A stretch of DNA of 64,000 bases from Lotus japonicus (taxonomy: Eukaryota; Streptophyta; Magnoliopsida; Fabales; Fabaceae): assembly GCF_012489685.1 (NCBI RefSeq), contig NC_080046.1:25364223-25428222 (forward strand), read 5' to 3'. A program made the translations under genes and the position numbers. A model generated the notes under the pieces. The model worked only from the letters and a program-made list of their open reading frames with translations. It had not been told where the DNA came from and did not search any database. Below are positions 62,411-64,000 of this stretch, piece after piece. Numbering within the stretch: position 1 is the stretch's first letter; every line of letters starts with the position of its first letter.

Positions 62411-64000
62411 TGTAAGGCCCAAGTTTTTTTTAAGTTTATGCTAAGTGAATAAACTTCTTATTCACGATTAGGGTTGATGTAATGTGAAGGGAAACCTGAA
62501 CGAAAGTTTATTAAATGAAATATATTTATGAAGGAGAAAGTTCAGGAAAAGTTCAAGGATTGCATTATGATCGATAAAAGTTATAGCACGAACGTTTTAC
62601 GCTTAAACCTAGGTCAGAAACCCTAGTATATAGCTAATTTTCACTTTTAGGCACGACGGAAGTTAATTCCAAAAATCTTCAGAGAAATGTTTGAACTTCT
62701 CTTTTTCCATATATCACAATCGTTTCGAGGCGAAACTCTAGAATCTACGAACGTCCGATTCCAATCATCGGAAGTTTGCCGAAACCGAATCCCTGGTATT
62801 TCAAAACCCTAGAATTTCTCGACAATGAAGACTTTTTCTATTCAGAGCTTCAAATGAATATTCTACACGCGTACACCCATTTCTCTTGATGACTTCAATC
62901 TTTCTTCCGAAGGAAGTTTCCTATTCCGACATTCGATGCAAAAAGCAACTTATCGGGTAAAATAGTTTTATACCGACTATGCATTAGTTGCCAAAAATAC
63001 AAGGAGACCTCTTTATAGTTTTGGAATTCTTTTGCCAAAACATATCTATTAATTCACGAAGAATGACGCCGGAAAAATCAGATTCGCGAAACTTTCATTT
63101 TCCCTCGAATTTCCAACCTTTATATATAGCAAAGAAAGGAAGAAAAACTCAAATTTTCCTCCATTTTCTCTCCTCAAACCCGCGGCCAAGAACAAGGAAG
63201 AAGGAAGAAGAATTTTTGTTCATCGCTTGCTTGATCGTTGATCCGTTAGTTGCTACTTCAAGGCTTCGAGGTATAGTCGCTAATCCTTACCTCTGATCGC
63301 TTTTTCCATAGCTTTTCTGTAGAGTTTTCTGAGCGGATAGTTTATGGGTTTTTGCAAAACTATCCTGAATCTTTCATTTCTGATTCTAAACCTCTTCCTT
63401 ATGCGCCCAAGATCACTTCTGCCGGGTTAGATTTTCCGTTATGTCGCCGGAATTCCGCCGGAATCAATTTGAGCCTAAAATACCCATTTTTGGAGTTTTT
63501 GGTGTAAAGCTTCAACCTTTAGGCTGAAAACTATCGCCTTAGCTTAGTGCTAGTAGGATTAGTTGTCATAAACGTCGTTGGTGACGTCCCTGCAAAATTT
63601 TATTTTTGGGATTTCAGTTTTGAAAAATCCTAAGTTAAAAATCATGACCAAAATACCCCTGCGACAGTTTTTGATCCGATAATTTTTCCGAGTTTAGAAT
63701 ACCCTTAGTTACGGCTTATGAAAGCATAGGAACCAAGTTTGATCGAAGAAAAATCGAGCCCCATAATTGCACAAAGTGGCCGAGCCCTATTAGGGGGGAG
63801 GAGGAAAATTTCCTTTTCCGAAAACTTGTCTTTCGCGCTAGATTATCGTACCTTAGAGTATAGATTACTTCGAGTAACCTTAGTAAGTATCGATAGTTTA
63901 GTTTTCGATAGATTCTGATAGTATTTCTGGGGTTTTGCTCTAAAGGTGATTTTGAGGAATTCCCAGAGGAGCAAGCCTTTGATTGTGAACAAGTGTTAGG
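62411..64000 (+). repeat. 3' LTR of element D, partial
   Basis: Matches 44,355 onward with about 9 substitutions over 1,590 bp. The window ends inside it. Confidence 0.93.

Larger units (their letters stand above)
44355..64000 (+). mobile_element. Tekay-derived gag-only LTR retrotransposon D, interrupted by Sirevirus B, runs off the window
   Basis: Plus-strand element: 5' LTR 44,355-46,678 plus 58,765-60,213 (3,773 bp once B is removed), interior of only 2,197 bp, 3' LTR from 62,411 to beyond the end. It cuts the pol of E. The interior encodes an intact gag and nothing else. The visible 1,590 bp of the 3' LTR differ from the 5' LTR at about 9 positions. It matches the class of LTR elements with long LTRs and gag only, which rely on pol from a relative. 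Confidence 0.9.

Overview
The window is plant nuclear DNA made almost entirely of transposable elements, and no intact host gene is visible. A eudicot, probably a legume, is my best guess (inference from the Sirevirus and Tekay element types, initiator-Met tRNA primer sites, AT-rich flanks and small MITEs). It is not bacterial: there are no operons, ribosome binding sites, rRNA or CRISPR arrays.

Layout. (1) 1-10,749 is AT-rich DNA with small or relic elements: a MULE-like inverted-repeat element with a GC-rich insert, a MITE, a tRNA-derived SINE-like piece, a complete TRIM with target duplication (3,272-3,581), a long-inverted-repeat element carrying a nested Stowaway-type MITE (4,113-5,345), and a non-autonomous Helitron of about 5 kb on the minus strand that seems to carry broken host-gene exons (5,405-10,420). 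(2) From 10,750 to the end is one nest of LTR retrotransposons, four levels deep on both branches. Sirevirus C (minus, 10,750 onward) is broken at 15,663 by Tekay-type Ty3/gypsy element E (minus). E's LTR is broken by Sirevirus A (minus, 16,848-40,476), which is itself broken by Tekay-derived element N (minus, 18,871-30,384). E's pol is broken at 44,355 by Tekay-derived element D (plus, running off the window), whose 5' LTR is broken by Sirevirus B (plus, 46,679-58,759). Target duplications are visible for A (CATAG), N (GGCAT) and B (TGTTA).

Activity. A has LTRs with no difference that I found and intact gag, pol and env-like frames. B has LTRs 1,208 bp long with 4 differences but a UAG in RT and another in the env-like frame. 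N (two 3,578-bp LTRs, 1 difference found) and D (LTRs about 0.6% apart over the visible part) are young but cannot be autonomous. N has lost its capsid domain and most of pol. D is gag-only. Both must be moved by enzymes from elsewhere.

Most interesting signals. (a) All three Sireviruses carry a conserved ORF of about 130 codons on the antisense strand between the env-like gene and the 3' LTR. Each has its own TATA-like box 57-63 nt upstream, a shared upstream motif and a downstream AATAAA, so it looks like a separate antisense gene for a small coiled-coil protein. (b) The pol/env spacer of A and B has a conserved promoter-like block with inverted MYB-core-like sites and a TATA-like box. (c) LTRs of the Tekay-type elements contain arrays of short hairpins in which the loop is constant while the stem sequence changes on both sides together, which points to selection on structure. 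Both young Sireviruses landed inside or just beside such arrays.
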